Below, in pieces: positions 1 to 8,026 of a stretch of DNA of 64,000 bases (its first letter is position 1; each line of letters starts with the position of its first letter). The notes beneath the pieces were generated by a model. The model made no database searches, was not told where the DNA came from, and saw nothing but the letters and a program-made list of their open reading frames with translations. This stretch comes from JAJFJD01 sp965228425 (GTDB lineage Bacteria > Pseudomonadota > Alphaproteobacteria > UBA8366), in the NCBI GenBank assembly GCA_965228425.1, contig OZ245815.1:4340001-4404000 (forward strand), read 5' to 3'. Made by a program: the position numbers and the translations under genes.

Positions 1-599
1 ACCAGCCAGAAGGCGTGCGGGATGTTGTAGCCGCAGGTCATGAGACCGTGATTGTGCAGGATCATCGCGATATTCGTCGGCCCCAGGTCCGCGACCAGAC
101 GCTCGCGCTCGTCCAGGTTCGTCGCCACGCCCTCGTAGTCGTGATAGCCGGTGTTGCCGATGAACCGCGCCGAATGCTGGGTGATCGGCAACAGGCCGCA
201 CTTCAACATGGACACGGCCATCCCGGCCCGCGTATGCGTGTGCAACACGCATTGCACGTCGTGGCGCGCGCCATGGACCGCACTGTGGATCGTGTAGCCC
301 GCCGCATTGATGCGGTATTCGGTATCGCTCAGGATGTTGCCGTCCATGTCGATCTTGACCAGGCTCGACGCCGTGATCTCGTCGAAGAACAGGCCATAGG
401 GATTGATCAGGAAGGTGTCCTCCTCGCCGGGCACGCGCGCGGAAATATGCGTGCCCGTGAGATCGGACATCCCGTAATAGTCGACCAGCCGGTAACAGGC
501 GGCCAGGTCCACGCGTGTTTTCCATTCTTCCGGCGACACTTTTTCCCGCATCGTCGGGATATCTTCCGGGCGCACATCGATTGCTGCCAGCGCTGACAT
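1..599 (-). CDS. Class II aldolase/adducin family protein (3' end outside window)
   Basis: The reading frame starts at the ATG at 599-597, behind an AGAGAGG ribosome-binding site, and runs off the left edge, so only about 199 residues are visible. The family comprises zinc-dependent aldolases, epimerases and decarboxylases of the fuculose-phosphate aldolase fold. The zinc-site HTHT motif and the later HNHG motif are both present. The protein is clearly paralogous to the one at 32592-33377: both share the THISARVPG stretch and the NPYG...FDEITASSLVKID block. It is transcribed divergently from the flavin oxidoreductase at 753. The substrate cannot be told from sequence. Confidence 0.88.
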   Translation of the reverse strand, partial: MSALAAIDVRPEDIPTMREKVSPEEWKTRVDLAACYRLVDYYGMSDLTGTHISARVPGEEDTFLINPYGLFFDEITASSLVKIDMDGNILSDTEYRINAAGYTIHSAVHGARHDVQCVLHTHTRAGMAVSMLKCGLLPITQHSARFIGNTGYHDYEGVATNLDERERLVADLGPTNIAMILHNHGLMTCGYNIPHAFWL

Positions 600-752
600 G
601 AGCGATTCCTCTCTGGGATAGAAACTGATTTAGAATTGAATGGGCCGCAACTCGGCTTGAACCCTATTATAGCATAGGATCGCCCAGGCCAGCCAAACCA
701 GCCCGATCGAAAATTTTATCGCCCGATTTCAACTATCTAGGAGCTTTCCGCT

Positions 753-1799
753 ATGCGCGTTCTCACGATCCTGCCGCAACACAACCTGCAGGACGTTCCG
801 GCCGAGGCGGCCGCCATCGAAGCGGCCGGCTATGACGGCGCGGTCACCATGGAAAACAAATACGAGCCGTTTTTGCCGCTCGCCGTGGCCGCGACGGCGA
901 CGAAGCGGATCGAATTGTCGACCGGCATCGCGATCGCCTTCGCCCGCAGCCCGATGGTCGTCGCCGAAACCGCGCATGATCTGCAGACCGCGTCGAACGG
1001 CCGCTTCGCCCTCGGCCTCGGCTCGCAGGTCAAGGGCCATAACGAGCGGCGGTTCAGCGTGCCCTGGAGCCCGCCAGTGCCCCGCCTGCGCGAGTATATC
1101 GAAGGTATGCGGGCAATCTGGCGGTGCTGGGAAAAGGGCGGGAAGCTGAACTATGTCGGCGAGCATTATCAGTTCACCCTGATGACGCCGAATTTCATTC
1201 CCGACCGGAACGGCCTGCCGCCCATCCCCGTGACCATCGCCGCGGTCGGCCCGGCGATGCTGCGGCTCGCCGGCCGGGTCTGCGACGGCGTGCGCCTGCA
1301 CCCCTTCTGCACCCGACGATACCTGGAAGAGGTCGTGATGCCGCGGCTCGAGGAAGGCTTCGCCAAAGGCGGCACCAAACGGCAAAACTTCGAGATCACC
1401 GGCGGCGGCTACATCGTCACCGGCCCCGACCAGGAAAGCATCGATAAGCTGTTCGAATGGGTGCGCTACCGTGTCGCCTTCTACGGCTCCACCCGCAGCT
1501 ATTTCCCGGTCTGGGAGCTGCACGATCAGCAGGATCTCGGCATGAAGCTGCACGAAATGTCGAAGCGCGGCGAGTGGGACAAAATGGCCGCCGAAGTCCC
1601 CGACGACATCGTGCATCTCTTCGCCGCCGTCGGCGGCTACGACGAGATCGTCGGCGCCGTCGAGGCGCGATTCGGTGGGGTTTCCGATACGCTGAACGCC
1701 AGTATGTCCGCCGACGTCGACGTTTCGCTGCCGGGCGAAGTCATCGAGGGCCTGCAGAAAATTCCAACCCCATTCGAGAAATTCAAGCCGACATGGTGA
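753..1799 (+). CDS. LLM class flavin-dependent oxidoreductase (TIGR03617-like)
   Basis: This 348-residue luciferase-like TIM-barrel enzyme should use reduced flavin or F420 to oxidise or reduce a small substrate. The N-terminal half carries the family pattern FLPLAVAA, RIELSTGI, FARSPMVVA and GRFALGLGSQV, followed by RRFSVPWS and LREYIEGMRAIW, which matches what I recall of the TIGR03617 subgroup. The start is supported by an AGGAGC element 7-8 bases upstream of the ATG. No partner gene is adjacent on this strand, and the aldolase gene diverges from it. The cofactor choice (FMN or F420) and the substrate are not determined. Confidence 0.88.
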   Translation: MRVLTILPQHNLQDVPAEAAAIEAAGYDGAVTMENKYEPFLPLAVAATATKRIELSTGIAIAFARSPMVVAETAHDLQTASNGRFALGLGSQVKGHNERRFSVPWSPPVPRLREYIEGMRAIWRCWEKGGKLNYVGEHYQFTLMTPNFIPDRNGLPPIPVTIAAVGPAMLRLAGRVCDGVRLHPFCTRRYLEEVVMPRLEEGFAKGGTKRQNFEITGGGYIVTGPDQESIDKLFEWVRYRVAFYGSTRSYFPVWELHDQQDLGMKLHEMSKRGEWDKMAAEVPDDIVHLFAAVGGYDEIVGAVEARFGGVSDTLNASMSADVDVSLPGEVIEGLQKIPTPFEKFKPTW

Positions 1800-2079
1800 T
1801 CCCGGGGCATGGCTCGGAGCCATAATCCCCGCCACCTTTTCGCGCACTGCTACCAAAAGGCGAGAGAACACCCGAAAAACCCGTTATGTTCGCTTCTTTT
1901 CGGCCCGGATGCGGGGTAAACATCTATGAATTGCCCAAATTAGGAATTTTATCTGCAAATTTGGTGACGCTACAACCTGGGCGGAATTGCAGGGGTTTTA
2001 TGCGCGCAAGGGTAAGTCGATGTTAAGACATCGGGAATAAGGTTAACGCCGGAATTCATAGTCAAAATTTTTTCCGATC

Positions 2080-3363
2080 ATGGCCGATAAAGACGATACC
2101 GAGCAGCCGACAAAAAGCCAGGCAACCGGTACGCCAGCGAATGGCGTCCGGGTGGCGGACGCTGCCGTCTTGATCGTCGATCCGACGGGTGCCGTCGGGC
2201 CACAAGCCCTGGAAATCCTGCAAAAAGCCGGGCTTGAATCGGTCACCGTTTGCGCCGACACGAAAGCGGCGCTCGCCGAGATCGCCGCAGCACCCCCAAG
2301 CATCGTGCTCGCCGTCCCCGGTGAAGCCAATTCCGACGGCCTGGCCCTGATCGACGCCATCACGAACGCCGGAGACCCATACGCCGGCGCGGTCCTGTTC
2401 TTTACGGAGGCATCGGATCACGCCGGACACCGCGATTTGCTTTCCTATGCCGGCACCGATTTCGTCTCACTGCCCCTCGATCCCGTCGAACTGATCGCGC
2501 GGGTACAGTCGCACGCACAGATGCAAGCCAAGCTGGATCGCCGGACCAAGCGCCTCAACAGCGCGCTCGCCATGCTGAAGGAAACAGAAAAGCGACTGGC
2601 CAGCGAACTCGAATCGGTCCGGTCCGAGAACCGCGAGCGTATCGACTACTTCGCCGAAACGCATCACGAATTGCGCACACCGCTCAATGCGATCTGCGGC
2701 ATGTCCGACGCGATGCGGCAGGAGACATTCGGACCGATGCCCGACGGCAAGTACAAGGAATACGCCAGCAACATTTTCGACGCGGGCCAGCACCTGCTCG
2801 GCATTATCGACGCACGGCTCGACCTGACCCGGATCGAGGTCGGCGCCGAGCCGCTCGAAATCGAAGATGTCAGCGTGAATAGCGTCATCGAGGAAACCAC
2901 CGAGATGCTCGGCCAGCTCGCGGTCGACGCCAACATCAATCTCGAAATCGACATCGAACCCGACCTCCCCGTCATCGAGACCGACAAGCGCAAGCTGAAG
3001 CAAGTGCTGGTCAACCTCGTCTCCAACGCGATCAAATACACGCCGGAGCACGGCCGCGTCATGCTATCGGCCAAACGCGCGGAAAAAGACGGCGTCTTGG
3101 TCCTGGTCGTGTCGGATACCGGCATCGGCATGACAGCGGAAAACCTGCATGAAGTCATGAAGCCGTATAAGCGCGGCAGTCATGACGACAAGGGAACCGG
3201 ACTGGGTCTGCCGATCGCCCGCAAGCTGATCGAGTTGCTCGGCGGTGAAATCGATCTGCGCAGCGCGCCCGGCCGCGGCACGTCGGTGAAGATCGAGTTG
3301 CCGATCACGATCCCGGGACAATCGCCGCCCGGACAATCGCCATCGAAAGCGGCGACCGGCTAA
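2080..3363 (+). CDS. Sensor histidine kinase with N-terminal pseudo-receiver domain
   Basis: The protein has 427 residues and no obvious membrane segment, so it is probably cytoplasmic. Residues about 28-145 fold like a response-regulator receiver by pattern, but the phospho-acceptor position is Val79 and the usual lysine is Leu131. A probable coiled coil (about 150-190) leads to the H box HHELRTPL (His196), the N box NLVSNAIKYTP, the G1 box SDTGIGM and the G2 box GTGLGLPIA. It is therefore an apparently intact HisKA/HATPase kinase behind an inactive receiver. The C-terminus contains a duplicated GQSP. No response regulator is adjacent. Its stop overlaps that of the next gene tail to tail by four bases. 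No clear ribosome-binding site precedes the ATG. Confidence 0.9.
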   Translation: MADKDDTEQPTKSQATGTPANGVRVADAAVLIVDPTGAVGPQALEILQKAGLESVTVCADTKAALAEIAAAPPSIVLAVPGEANSDGLALIDAITNAGDPYAGAVLFFTEASDHAGHRDLLSYAGTDFVSLPLDPVELIARVQSHAQMQAKLDRRTKRLNSALAMLKETEKRLASELESVRSENRERIDYFAETHHELRTPLNAICGMSDAMRQETFGPMPDGKYKEYASNIFDAGQHLLGIIDARLDLTRIEVGAEPLEIEDVSVNSVIEETTEMLGQLAVDANINLEIDIEPDLPVIETDKRKLKQVLVNLVSNAIKYTPEHGRVMLSAKRAEKDGVLVLVVSDTGIGMTAENLHEVMKPYKRGSHDDKGTGLGLPIARKLIELLGGEIDLRSAPGRGTSVKIELPITIPGQSPPGQSPSKAATG

Positions 3364-3866
3364 CCCGCCTCCGGCGGCGCCACCAACCCTTCCTTTTCCA
3401 GCAACGGATAGATGCCGCCTGCCGTCAGGATGCGAAGCAACGCGTCCGGTATCGGCTTCGCCTCCAGCGACTTTCCCGTGGTGACGTTCCGGACCGTGAA
3501 GTCGTCGAAGGACACCACGGCGACGTCGCCTTCGGTGAAAAGGTCCGTCACGCCGGGACATTCCAACGCGGGAAATCCGAAATTGATACAGTTCCGGTAG
3601 AACAGTCCATTGATCGTTTCCGCGACGAGACAGGCGACGCCGAGCAAGCGCAAATTCCGGGCGGCGGGACGCGACGACCCCATGCCGAAATTCGGCTCGG
3701 CGACGATGATGTCACCCTTGTTCATTTCGTCGACCCAGCCGGGACGGTTCGCCGAGAAGATGTAGTTGATCTGCTCCTCCGGCGGCAGGTAGTAGCAACG
3801 GCTCGGCAGGATCAAATCGGTATTGATGTTGGCCTCGAAACGCCAGGTCTTGCCCTCGAAATCCAT
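3360..3866 (-). CDS. Aconitase-family small subunit (LeuD/DmdB-like)
   Basis: This 168-residue protein is the swivel-domain small subunit of a two-subunit hydro-lyase. The family loop appears as GSSRPAARNL, and the N-terminus NTDLILPSRC is the usual substrate-domain start of the short archaeal/homoaconitase type. It begins three bases after the stop of the large subunit (3870-5138), so the two must be cotranscribed. The upstream gene is a KRCGH lyase. That trio resembles the dimethylmaleate hydratase/dimethylmalate lyase set known from nicotinate fermentation in Eubacterium barkeri. Isopropylmalate or a homologous 2-hydroxy diacid is an alternative substrate. Confidence 0.85.
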   Translation of the reverse strand: MDFEGKTWRFEANINTDLILPSRCYYLPPEEQINYIFSANRPGWVDEMNKGDIIVAEPNFGMGSSRPAARNLRLLGVACLVAETINGLFYRNCINFGFPALECPGVTDLFTEGDVAVVSFDDFTVRNVTTGKSLEAKPIPDALLRILTAGGIYPLLEKEGLVAPPEAG

Positions 3867-3869
3867 GGC

Positions 3870-5138
3870 CTAGTCTCCCCGTCCGAGGAATTCGCTCGGG
3901 TCGGCGATCGATCCTTTGATTGCCGACGCCGCCACGGTCGCCGGCGATCCCATATAGATCTTCGCGCTGGGGTCGCCCATGCGGCCCTTGAAATTCCGCG
4001 TGCTGGCCGTGATGCAGGTTTCGCCCGCCGCCAGCACACCAAGATGCCCGCCGCCGCAGGCCCCGCAGGTCGCGTTCGTCACCACCGCCCCCGCCTCGAC
4101 CAGGGTCGACAGGACGCCGCTTTTCGCAGCCTGCCGGTAGATGGTCTGCGACCCAGGCGTGACGATCAGGCGGACCTTGTCCGACACTTGCCGCCCCGCC
4201 AGAACCTTCGCCGCGCATTCCAGGTCGTCGATCGTGCCGTTGGCACAGGACCCGATGAAGGCCTGATCGATCGCGGTGCCGGAAAGGTCGCCGACCGGCC
4301 GCGAGTTATCGAGCACGCTGTCGGGCAAGGCCACGAGCGGCTCGATCTCGTCGAGACGGATCGTCCGCCGGTCGGCATAGGCCGCGTCCTCGTCCGGATA
4401 TTGCGCCTCGTAAGCCGGATGGTCCGGATTGTGGGCGTCGATATGATCGAACAGGATTTGATCGGGTTCGAAGGTCGCGAATTCGGCGCTCAACTCCGCG
4501 CCCATCGTGGTCAGGGTGCGCCGCGCGTTCATGTTGAGCTGCGGCAACGCGGGTCCGCCGAACTCGACATTCATCGTCTCGTGCCCGCCGTAGGTGCCGG
4601 CGATATGCAGGAACACATCCTTCATCGAAACCGCCGGATTGAAGCTACCCTCCAGATCGTATCGGACGGTCTCGCCGACCCGGAACCAGGTCTCGCCCTT
4701 GGTCAGTGCATAGGTGATGTCCGGCGCGCCGACACCGCGGGCGACGCAGTTGAATGCCCCGGCGCTGCAGGTATGTGAATCGCTGCACAGCAGGACCGTG
4801 CCCGGCATCGCATAGGCATGATCCGCCACCAGGACATGCGCGATACCTTGCGTTCGCCCCACGTCGTGGAAGCGCTTGATGCCGAACTTCTCGACGAAGC
4901 GGCGACCGGTTTGATGTGCGGTTGCGCTGGCCACGTGGGCCGCGGGCGCGCGATGATCGAACGCGACGACCACGCGGTCCGGATCGATTACATGCAGGAT
5001 TTCCCGCCACACGCTGTCCATGAAGTTGTTGTCGAACATGACCACCGTATCGACGTTGACGGTGACCAGGTCGCCCGGCCGCACACGATCCTGCCCGCTC
5101 TGCCGAGCGAGGATTTTTTCGATGATGGTCATGCCCAT
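3870..5138 (-). CDS. Aconitase-family large subunit (3-isopropylmalate/dimethylmaleate hydratase type)
   Basis: At 422 residues it has the usual length of the archaeal/homoaconitase-type large subunit, shorter than classical LeuC. The [4Fe-4S] ligands are visible as Cys298 in FIGSCANG and Cys358/Cys361 in TCGACGGG. The dehydratase core includes LLCSDSHTCSAGAF near residues 117-129. The start ATG at 5138 has GGAGG eight bases upstream. It lies between the small subunit (downstream) and a 2-methylisocitrate-lyase-like enzyme 20 bases upstream, all on the minus strand. A reversible hydration of an unsaturated dicarboxylate feeding the lyase is a reasonable inference. The true substrate is unknown. 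Confidence 0.87.
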   Translation of the reverse strand: MGMTIIEKILARQSGQDRVRPGDLVTVNVDTVVMFDNNFMDSVWREILHVIDPDRVVVAFDHRAPAAHVASATAHQTGRRFVEKFGIKRFHDVGRTQGIAHVLVADHAYAMPGTVLLCSDSHTCSAGAFNCVARGVGAPDITYALTKGETWFRVGETVRYDLEGSFNPAVSMKDVFLHIAGTYGGHETMNVEFGGPALPQLNMNARRTLTTMGAELSAEFATFEPDQILFDHIDAHNPDHPAYEAQYPDEDAAYADRRTIRLDEIEPLVALPDSVLDNSRPVGDLSGTAIDQAFIGSCANGTIDDLECAAKVLAGRQVSDKVRLIVTPGSQTIYRQAAKSGVLSTLVEAGAVVTNATCGACGGGHLGVLAAGETCITASTRNFKGRMGDPSAKIYMGSPATVAASAIKGSIADPSEFLGRGD

Positions 5139-5158
5139 GGCGATTTCCTCCGCAGCCG

Positions 5159-6085
5159 TTAGTCGCCAGCCGCGCTTTTCGGAGCGGAATCGCCCTCGAC
5201 CGCGTAGCGATGCTCCATCTCGGTCAACGTGTCGTACCCGACCAGCGCGTTGACCTCGTCGAACGAGACCAACAGGTCGGGCCGATCGACTTCCTCGTTG
5301 CTCGCGACCATCTCCTGGAAGGCATCCATGGCATTCATCATACCGCGCACCGCCGAGGTCGACAGCAGCCGCGGATAACTCACCGCCGCGACGCCCATCT
5401 CCTGCAACCGGCCCGGCGAGATCAGCGGCGTGGTCGGGCGCGACCGGATGCCGAGCCCCATATTGACCGTCAACGGTTTAGGCACGCTACGCGCCACCTT
5501 CTCGATATCCTCCGCCGACAGCAGCGCATCGGCGAAGAGCAAATCCGCCCCAGCCTCCGCATACATGTTCAGCCGGTCGATGGCCGCGTCAAGACCCAGC
5601 ACGCCGGCCGCATCGGTCCGGGCCTTGATGACGAAGTCGTCATCACGGCGCGCGTCGCAGGCGGCCTTGACCTTTTGCACCATTTCTTCCGCCGGTATCA
5701 CGTCCTTACCGACCATGTGGCCGCACCGCTTCGGCCAAACCTGATCCTCGAACATGACGGCGGCCACACCGGCCTGCTCGAAGGCGCGCGTCACAAAATG
5801 AACGTTGACCGCATTGCCGTAACCGGTGTCGCCGTCGGCATGCAGCAACAGGTCTTCGGCGCATTCGGCGATCGCGCGGCAGAAACGCAGGTTATCCTCC
5901 AGCCCCATGATGCCCTTGTCCGACCAGCCAAGATGGCATTCGGAGAGGCCCGCGCCGGAGATCGCGCCGCTTTTGAACCCACGCGCCTGGACCAGCCGGG
6001 CGCTGTACCCGTCATAAACGCCGGGCGAAACCAAAATATCCGGCCCGTCGAGCAACTCTTTCAGGCGGCGTCCTTTGCTTTTCAT
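5159..6085 (-). CDS. Isocitrate lyase/PEP mutase superfamily C-C lyase (DML/methylisocitrate lyase-like)
   Basis: This 308-residue TIM-barrel enzyme carries the catalytic KRCGH motif in EDQVWPKRCGHM, which marks the C-C lyase branch of the superfamily (isocitrate, methylisocitrate and 2,3-dimethylmalate lyases). It argues against the phosphonopyruvate mutase branch. The N-terminus DILVSPGVYDGYSARL is the usual substrate-loop start. A GGGAGA element precedes the ATG. It is the first gene of the operon with the two hydro-lyase subunits. It is closely paralogous to the protein at 8027-8920, from the identical first seven residues through most of the length. Expected products are pyruvate or a similar 2-oxo acid plus a short acid. 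Confidence 0.87.
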   Translation of the reverse strand: MKSKGRRLKELLDGPDILVSPGVYDGYSARLVQARGFKSGAISGAGLSECHLGWSDKGIMGLEDNLRFCRAIAECAEDLLLHADGDTGYGNAVNVHFVTRAFEQAGVAAVMFEDQVWPKRCGHMVGKDVIPAEEMVQKVKAACDARRDDDFVIKARTDAAGVLGLDAAIDRLNMYAEAGADLLFADALLSAEDIEKVARSVPKPLTVNMGLGIRSRPTTPLISPGRLQEMGVAAVSYPRLLSTSAVRGMMNAMDAFQEMVASNEEVDRPDLLVSFDEVNALVGYDTLTEMEHRYAVEGDSAPKSAAGD

Positions 6086-6293
6086 CTTTATCTCTCCCTC
6101 TTTCTGCGGTGCGCGGCCCGGTGGCGGCTTGAGCCATCGTCACACGGCTATGGCGCAACAATAGCGGCGACGCGGTCCAAGGACAAAATGACCGCCGTTC
6201 AAACGGTTTACGGCCGCCAGCGCGACCCGGTGACGATCTTGCGGTCAATTGCCGCATGGCGGACGGCCCGGCCGCGCATTATTCAAATGAACG

Positions 6294-6713
6294 GTGAAGG
6301 GCAACCCGATCAGGATAAAGCCGCGGGTGACATACGGTCGCAAAATATCGGATCATTTGGTGCGCGGGTTCTGCGCCCTGGCGCTGATTCTCGTCGCGTT
6401 CGCGCATCAGCCTGCGGCGGTTTCCGGCATTCCGGGCGCCGGCACCGCCGATCTCGCGGCCTATGCCCTCCCCGACGGAAGCCTGCCGGAGTTCTGCATC
6501 ACAGGATTGGGAGACGGCGGCGAAACCCCCTCCGTCCTCGGCCCTTGCGAATTCTGCCGCGTCGCTGGGACAGTTCTGTTGCCGCCGCCGGCATGCGTGC
6601 CGCAACCCCTTGTCCGGTCGGTTAATGCCGACCTTACGGCGCCCCGCGACAATCGCCCCCTCTCGACGAGACACCGGCCCGACGCCCCGTTGCGAGGCCC
6701 GCCGCTCGCCTAG
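6294..6713 (+). CDS. DUF2946-like putative copper-associated exported protein
   Basis: A 139-residue frame starts at GTG 6294; later in-frame GTG codons near 6330 or 6360 are possible starts. It contains one hydrophobic segment (LVRGFCALALILVAFAHQP, about 22-40), then a Cys-rich region with CEFCRVAGTVLLPPP. It ends in the Arg/Pro-rich tail RGPPLA. This combination of membrane anchor, CxxC, proline run and RGPP end is what I recall for DUF2946, whose genes often sit beside copper chaperones. Here PCuAC and SCO follow on the same strand. Function is inferred from context only, and the start is uncertain. Confidence 0.6.
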   Translation: MKGNPIRIKPRVTYGRKISDHLVRGFCALALILVAFAHQPAAVSGIPGAGTADLAAYALPDGSLPEFCITGLGDGGETPSVLGPCEFCRVAGTVLLPPPACVPQPLVRSVNADLTAPRDNRPLSTRHRPDAPLRGPPLA

Positions 6714-6865
6714 CGGCACAACGACTTCCAAGAAAACCAATACGACAGGCGCCTGACGGTATTCCGCTCATCGGCGCGGGTCACCATATCATTAGACGCA
6801 TGGAATGAGACCGCAGCGACGATCCCCCGGGCGCGCATGCTCTGTTCCTTGCGCAGGAGAAAAGA

Positions 6866-7369
6866 ATGAAACGCACCGTCCTCAACGCCGCCTTCATCGT
6901 TGCGGCGTTTTCCGGCGCCGCCTTGGCCGGGGAGGTCACCGTCGGCGGCCTCAAAATCGACCAACCGTACGCCCGGGCAACAGTTCCCGGCGCGCCCGTC
7001 GCCGGCGGCTATATGACGATCACCAACACGGGCTCGCAGCCGGATCGGCTCGTCGGCGGATCGGCGCCCTTTGCCAGCAAAGTCGAAATCCACGAGATGA
7101 AAATGCAAGGCAATGTCATGAAAATGCGCGAGGTCGTCGGCGGTCTGGAGATTCCCGCGAGAGGCTCCGTCACTCTCAAACCCGGCGGCTATCATGTGAT
7201 GTTCATGAAGCTCAGGGAGCAGTTGAAGGAAGGCGAGAAACGCACCGTAACGCTCATGTTCGAGAAAGCCGGCAAGGTCGACCTGCCCTTCGCGGTCGAA
7301 AGCATGCGCAGCGGAAAGAAGCATCACGGTCACGGCATGGATCGAAGCCATGGCATGAAGGACAAATAG
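6866..7369 (+). CDS. Periplasmic copper chaperone PCu(A)C
   Basis: The 167-residue precursor has a signal peptide ending near FSGAALA (residues 15-21). The mature domain is a cupredoxin-like PCu(A)C fold. The copper motif H...M...HxM is visible as HEMKMQG (about 73-79) with nearby methionines and GGYHVMFM (about 110-117). The C-terminus adds a His/Met-rich tail (KKHHGHGMDRSHGMKDK) that could bind more copper. PCu(A)C proteins deliver Cu(I) to the CuA or CuB site of cytochrome oxidase. An AGGAG element stands before the ATG. The SCO gene starts 14 bases downstream, so the two almost certainly form an operon for oxidase assembly. Confidence 0.93.
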   Translation: MKRTVLNAAFIVAAFSGAALAGEVTVGGLKIDQPYARATVPGAPVAGGYMTITNTGSQPDRLVGGSAPFASKVEIHEMKMQGNVMKMREVVGGLEIPARGSVTLKPGGYHVMFMKLREQLKEGEKRTVTLMFEKAGKVDLPFAVESMRSGKKHHGHGMDRSHGMKDK

Positions 7370-7383
7370 GGAAAGGTTGATCG

Positions 7384-7998
7384 ATGACCTTGAAATCTCT
7401 TCGACTGGGCGCGTGGGTGGCGGTTGCCGTGCTGGCCCTTCTTATGAGCGGCGTCATGATCTACCAATCCGTCTACAAGGGCACGGATCGGTCGGTGGTC
7501 TCGGCGGCGCGCTTAGGCGCGCCCTTCAATCTCATCGATCACAATGGCGACCCGATCTCGGAAAAGGCCTTCGCGAACCATCCGACGGCGTTGTTCTTCG
7601 GGTTCACCCACTGTCCGGAAGTCTGCCCGACCAGCCTCAACGAGCTCGCGATACTGCTCGATGACCTAGGCGACGACGGCGCACCGCTGAAGGCTTTCTT
7701 CGTGACCGTCGATCCGGAACGGGACACACCGGACCTGATGAAGAACTACGTCACGGCCTTCTCGCCCCGCATCACCGGGATAACCGGGGATCCGGCGGAA
7801 ATCGCGAAACTCATCAAAGCGTGGCGCGTCTTCGCAAAAAAAGTTCCTTTGGATGACGGCGACTATACGATGGACCACACTGCGTCGATTTACCTGATCC
7901 GGCGCGACGGCAGTTTCCAGGGCACGATCGCATTTCGCGAAGACCCGAAGATCGCGATCCAGAAACTGCGGCGTCTGGCCGCCGGCAAACAGTCCTAG
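7384..7998 (+). CDS. SCO1/SenC family copper chaperone (first copy)
   Basis: The protein has 204 residues: a single N-terminal membrane anchor (about 8-27), then a thioredoxin-like domain. It carries the copper-binding CPEVCP motif in GFTHCPEVCPTSL and the distal histidine in MDHTASIYLI. SCO proteins bind copper in the periplasm and help build the CuA centre of cytochrome c oxidase. It follows PCu(A)C after 14 bases, which is the common bacterial pairing. A second SCO gene lies at 34584-35207. The stop is 28 bases from the convergent lyase gene. Confidence 0.93.
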   Translation: MTLKSLRLGAWVAVAVLALLMSGVMIYQSVYKGTDRSVVSAARLGAPFNLIDHNGDPISEKAFANHPTALFFGFTHCPEVCPTSLNELAILLDDLGDDGAPLKAFFVTVDPERDTPDLMKNYVTAFSPRITGITGDPAEIAKLIKAWRVFAKKVPLDDGDYTMDHTASIYLIRRDGSFQGTIAFREDPKIAIQKLRRLAAGKQS

Positions 7999-8026
7999 GC
8001 CGCCGGAAAAGCGCAATCGTAACCGG

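Noticed and set aside
1809..1823. Palindrome ATGGCTCGGAGCCAT after the first LLM gene
   Set aside because: A six-base stem with a three-base loop and no T run is too weak and too close to chance in this GC-rich sequence.
2020..2055. CtrA box (TTAA-N7-TTAA) before the histidine kinase
   Set aside because: Two TTAA words are present but separated by 16 bases, not seven.
5159..6085. Phosphoenolpyruvate phosphomutase (phosphonate biosynthesis) assignment for the KRCGH proteins
   Set aside because: The catalytic KRCGH cysteine belongs to the C-C lyase branch, and no phosphonopyruvate decarboxylase is nearby.
5210..6625. 471-codon plus-strand frame over the KRCGH lyase
   Set aside because: The minus-strand lyase has an active-site motif and ribosome-binding site; this frame is its shadow.
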